A stretch of DNA of 64,000 bases, taken from NCBI GenBank assembly GCA_037975125.1, contig CM075851.1, positions 125,321,134-125,385,133 of the forward strand. The letters run 5' to 3'. This stretch comes from Latrodectus hesperus. Its lineage: Eukaryota; Arthropoda; Arachnida; Araneae; Theridiidae. Below are positions 54,391 to 60,300 of this stretch, piece after piece. The translations under genes and the position numbers were made by a program. Position 1 is the first letter of the stretch. Each line of letters starts with the position of its first letter. The notes under the pieces are model-generated. The model did no database searches. It worked only from the letters and a program-made list of their open reading frames with translations, and was not told where the DNA came from.

Positions 54391-57300
54391 AGCAAAAGAA
54401 ACTATATTTAAAGAAGTTTGTAATATTTTTGGATACCAAGCTTGCATTGATTATTTTGTTGCTTTAATGAATATAATCTCTCTTTGGTAATAGGCTTGAT
54501 ATTCCTTTATTTTTACCAGGTAATGACTGCATATCTTAAACATCTTAAAATTTGATTGGCAGTTAAAATTTGAATAAAACTGCTTAAATCAAATTCTATT
54601 TTACCAGAAAATTGTATTTAGACTATCTTCTGCATATTTATTTGAAGATACTGCTTCCATACAAAATATATATTTTTCATACGTTCATCTTACATAATTT
54701 TACTGTTTAGCCATGTAAACATTAAATTTATATAACAGGGTAAAAAACATTTTGTGAAAAATTTTATATTAAAATTAACAATTTTAAAAGAGTAATAAAT
54801 TTAAATAATAGCTATGCTGAATGTAAAATATTTTTTGTATCATAAATACCCATTTAAATCTTTACCATTAATATAATTATCAGCATCTAATTGATATTCA
54901 AATACTAATAATTTTATTATACTTAAAGAAAATTATCATTATTGATAAATTTTATATCCTAATTTGAAATATAAGAACAATAATTCCTGAAATTATTCTG
55001 CTTATCTTTTTTTATATTAATTTTCTTTTTTATTTTTATCATATTATTAAATATTAGTTTCTTTTGTTTTTACTAATAATTTTGTGCTACTTTAGCTTAA
55101 ATTTAAACATATTTTAAATTGTGTTCAATGTTAGGATTTGAATAAATCACTTATTTGCTTTCCTATTTTGGTTTTTCTCTTCATTTTCAGTGAGCTATTT
55201 TTACTCAATTTTTTTTACAAGAATTCTGTTTCAACTGTATGAAATTATTTTATTGGTGTAGGAAATAAACATATGCGAAGTATTTAAAAAATTAAAAATA
55301 TTTTTTCTAAACAAACATTGTGGAATGTTTATTAAAATTAAATATATTATTAATAATATTGTACTATTTTTTAGCTAATTTAAATTAATAGTTAGAATTC
55401 CTGAATTACAAAACTTAAACTTGTTTCTTAAGTTTAATTTTTGAGGTATTTTCCTTTGTGAATTCTTTTTTAAACATTGCCGTTCATTAGAATTTTAAAA
55501 TGTATGCATCTATTTTTCTAATTTTATGTTACATGTATATTAATTATGTATCTTTTTTATATGCTGCATATAGTTGGTTTAGTGTAAGTTAATATATTTG
55601 TTGCTTCTAACATTTTTAAACTTTCCTTACACCTTACTTGCATAATATTTCTCTATCTCTAAGCATGTCTTTATAAAAACTCTTTATTTTATTTGCACTT
55701 TTCTAATCTTTAGTATGTCCTTTTATTGAGGAAAAATGTAATTTTTAGAATAAAGTTTCTTTGTTTTTTTGTTTATTGTGAAACCGTTATGTATGTGCTT
55801 TTAAGAATGAAAAAAATTAATGCATTTATTAAAAGACAGTTCTTTAGTGTTAAAAATTTTCTTTAACATTGTGTGAAATTTTATGTTATGATGTGTTGTC
55901 TTATAAAGGAATAAAATTGGGTATATATATATGCTAGAAATGTAATTTTCTAAGTTTATATATTAGATAACTTTAAATTGGATAGAAATAACTTTGTGAT
56001 AGTTTACTAGAATTGTTTTGTAAATACAAGTATTAAATAAGTTAACACTTCAAATATGGCATGGGTTTTCTTGTTGATTCCCTTTAAAACTATTTTATTA
56101 ATTTATGTAATGTACACAGCTTATTGTATTAAGCTTTTGATTATAAGCAAAATAGAAAATGTTAATTCTTAATTTTCTAAGTTTCTTTAAAATTGCTTCT
56201 TAAAAGCAAATTGAAATGCTATTGAGTTATTTATAGCAAGCAGTTAGTTGAGGAAAATATTTAAAATATTATGCATTGAAGTTTGAGTTGGCAATTTCAT
56301 TTAAAATTATATTTGTTTAAATGTCTTTAGGATAGAATGTCTTTAAGAAAAATTAGAATAGCTTTTTTTAAAAAAATAACTTGTTTCCAAAATAAACTTT
56401 CACGCATTTATTATTTCATATTTTTTTATTTCTTTTCCTTTATGTTTAAAGTCTTAAATATATTACTATTAATGTTTTGTATTTAGAAAGCAAAAAATTA
56501 TTCCATATTTAGTTTGCTTCACACTTTAATGTACATTATTTGTTAAATGTATATTTTCTTCCATTTTTCATGTATATTTTAAAAGTATTAACAAGGATGA
56601 GACAGATAGTAAGGGACTTAATTTTATTTTGACATTTTTCAATTGGTTATTTTCTATTTTAATAGTTTACCATTAAATAAATAATAGGTTATATATTTGA
56701 TAATGTGTCCCTTAAATATGTTTTATTAATGCAAAATAAAATAACTGAAATTGACACTTCTAATTTTTAATTGAAATAATGGGACATCAGAATTCCTAGA
56801 AACAAATTTTATGAGAATGCTATTTAAAAGTTTAAAGTTTCTTAAGTGTTCACATGTTATTTATAAATATTTAAGATTTGAAAAATGCTGTATTCATTCA
56901 GTTTTGTTTTAAAGAAATGGTTATTTTTAGTATTCTAATTGCATCATTAATATATGCATATTAAAAAATGCATGTATTTGAATCAATTGTTTTCAGATTG
57001 CGATGCAATTGAACAAAATAACTTACATTTACAGAATTTCTGCTGCCTGGTTTCCCATTCTGTAATTTCCCAGGTTTTCTAATCTTAAATTTCATTATCA
57101 AAATTAATTTCTTACCATAATGTAATGTTTGACCTGAAGAATTTTAATCTCGCATGAATTTAATAAAGTAAACTTAACCCTGCGTGCAGCCTACTACCAT
57201 AGTGTATTAAATTTAGTTATGAAGATGACATCTGCCTTGAAATGGATCCACTCTCGTCCAATCAGCGGCTCCCATAAACTCTCTGCAACAGTTCAGAGTG

Positions 57301-60300
57301 ATAACAAAAGGTGCTGGCTGCAACCAGGCTGACTTTGCTGTTACCATAACTAGTCCATCTGGCCGCAGAGTGAAAGCCCATATCATTCCAACTGCAGAAG
57401 GATTTTTAGTCAACTTTACACCTACAGAGCTTGGTCATTACTTGCTAAGTATTTCATTCGGAGGTATTCCATTAACACCCGTTCCATATCGTCTTATGTG
57501 CATGTCCAATGTAGATTCCAGCAGAGTGGCAGCCTATGGTCCTGGCCTTGATCAAGGCTTAGTAAATCGCCCTGCTGAATTTATTGTTGATACTCGTGGA
57601 GCTGGACATGGTAGCTTGGGAATAACCATAGAAGGTCCTTGTGAGGCAGCTATTAACTGCAAAGACAATGGTGATGGAACATGTAACGTCGCTTACTTTC
57701 CAACTGAAGTTGGAGAGTATCTGATAAACATTGCTTATGACAGACATCATATACAGGGATCCCCATTTGTAGCTGTCATCACATCAGATGTGGATGTTTG
57801 GAACATCAGAGTGCTGGGAAGCGGGATACAGCCTCAGGGTATGATTGTTCATCCCTGGCCAGGCTCTAAATAGTGTGCATGACTTAAATATTTATGATTT
57901 TTTTGGCTTAAACAGTCTGGCTTATTTAAAATTATATTGCTGTTTTGTGTTCATAATTTAATTATTTTTAACTTAGTAATTTTTAGCGTAGTAATATTTA
58001 AATATATTTAATCAAAATTTTTTATTTTAATATGCATGCTGTAATTAAATCATATGTACAAACAGATTAGCATAAAATGATATTTATATTTTTCTTTACA
58101 TTTGAAACTTTACAAAATTAAGCAAATTAACATTTTATAATGGCTTCAGAGGGGTTATATATTTCTTGTATCTGCATGCTGACAAGAAAAATTAGAACTA
58201 AATATTCTACAATTTTTAGTAAATTTTAATTGTATTTAATAAATTTAATTTTTCAATTTCTTGTGAACATAATTTCCATCGATAAAATAACTCTTTAATA
58301 AGAAATGTTTGTCCACTACAAATCAAACATACAATTTAAAATTATATTTTAATGCAAATTTTTAATCAATATTTAAAACTGCTATAAAATATTTTGAAAA
58401 GTATCCTATAGTGTAATATTTTCTAACTTGCAAGACTGTCATTAGTAAAAAATTCATGGTATTATAAAAGTTTTTGCTGTTGAGATTTTGTTTCTTTCCA
58501 TAATTATAATGTTTGCAATTTCAAGTGTATCTATTATATTTCATTGTATAAAAATTGCATGACTGTAAAGTCGTGCAATTTTTAAAAATAGTGAATGAAA
58601 ATAAATATAAGAACGAATAAGCTATCATTAAAGTAAAATTAAGGTTAAGCTGAGTTATATTTGCTGAGTTATCAATTAACTTATTAAATATTTTTTATTT
58701 TAAATATTTTATTAATTGTAATACAACTTATTTATGTTTTAATACTTGTTTAAATTCTTGGTTATTAAAAAATTCCTACATTGTTACAATTGATCTCCAT
58801 GATGTACATTCTAGTGGGATGTCATTAAGGAATTTGAATAACTACATTTTGTATATTAGAATTTATTTCAAAGTATACCTTTGAAAAAATTTAAAAATAT
58901 ATAAGATAAATTATTATTTAATTGATAATTCATTTACTGATGTAACAAATATTTCTGATAAAGTATTTTAACTGAAACTAAAATGCCTCCATGCACATTG
59001 CTGTCACTATTCAAGAGTCTTCCCAGATATTAGAAGATGGAAAGAAGAGGAGGGGGGAACTCTCTCCTTATAGAGATAGTAGACAATGTTTAAATATGTG
59101 TGGAAACTAAATTCTGATGTGTAATATTTTGATATAGTATAATTTTTGCATTTCCTATAATCTCTAAATTTTGGTAGTAATTTTTCTCATTTTTATTCAA
59201 AAATATAACTTGAATAAATCTAAAATTTAATGCAGTTTGAATGAAACTTATCTTTTAGAAATCATGAGAAATTAAAAATGCTAACAGAAAGCAAGAAATT
59301 AAAAGGGAAATTTGAAGTTATTTAGTTCCTTTTTAACAAAATTTGGATGAATGAAATCTTGTTTAGAACTAATTTTGACTAAAAATATTTTGTCTGTGCT
59401 TTCTATTCAACCTGCTCAGTATCTTAATCTATTCTTGAAAAATATTATGTCCAAGGCATTTTTAGTTTTCATTAAAAGTTAATCACAAATATCAAATTTT
59501 ATCAGATTTTGCTTAATATTATTCAGAGAACAAGGCATTCTAAAAACAAATTTGTAGTAGAAAGTTATATTTTTAATGTCTGCATAGAAACTTTATTTTT
59601 ATACAAATTCATTTTGTCTGTTTACTGGTTTTATGAATATTTTTTCATGATAAATTTATAAGAATTTTAAAGAATTTTAGAGAATGTATGCATACATTCT
59701 TGCATTATATCTCAGAGAGTATAAAAATGTAAATTTTTCTACTTTTTTATAAATCGTATTAAATTTCTCTATTTTCTTTTTAAAATCTTCTGAATTGAAT
59801 TAAAATAGCTTACTTAAAATTTACTGATATAGAATTTAGTTTGATCTCAGTTTGACATGTCTAAATTCAAATAAATTGAAATGCTTAGCTTAATTCAGTT
59901 TATATAAACTAAATTTTCCTTAGTAGTTTATAAATAAACTTTTATAGTACATGATTTTTGTTAAATTTTGATAATTCAAAGATAAAAAGAACCACAAAAT
60001 CAAAATTGTCTAAACTCTATAGAATTTTTAAGATTTAAAAAGTTTTAATATAAATGAAAATTCCAACTAAAAGTTTCAAGTTGTGTTTTCTACATAAAAA
60101 TATTTAAGTTTTTATAACTTAAAGTCGGAATTTTAACAGTCCTTAATATTCAATTTGTCTTTAAACGCTTTTATTTTATAAGCCTTTCATTTTTGAAAGT
60201 TTACTTAAAGTCTTGTGATTTAATTTTTCAGGTGTATACATAGACTCGCCAACAGAATTTACTGTTGATGCCCGAGCTGTTTCTAAACGAAGTGATGCCA

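Noticed and set aside
57213..57750. Minus-strand open frames opposite exon 15
   Set aside because: Shadows of the filamin coding strand.
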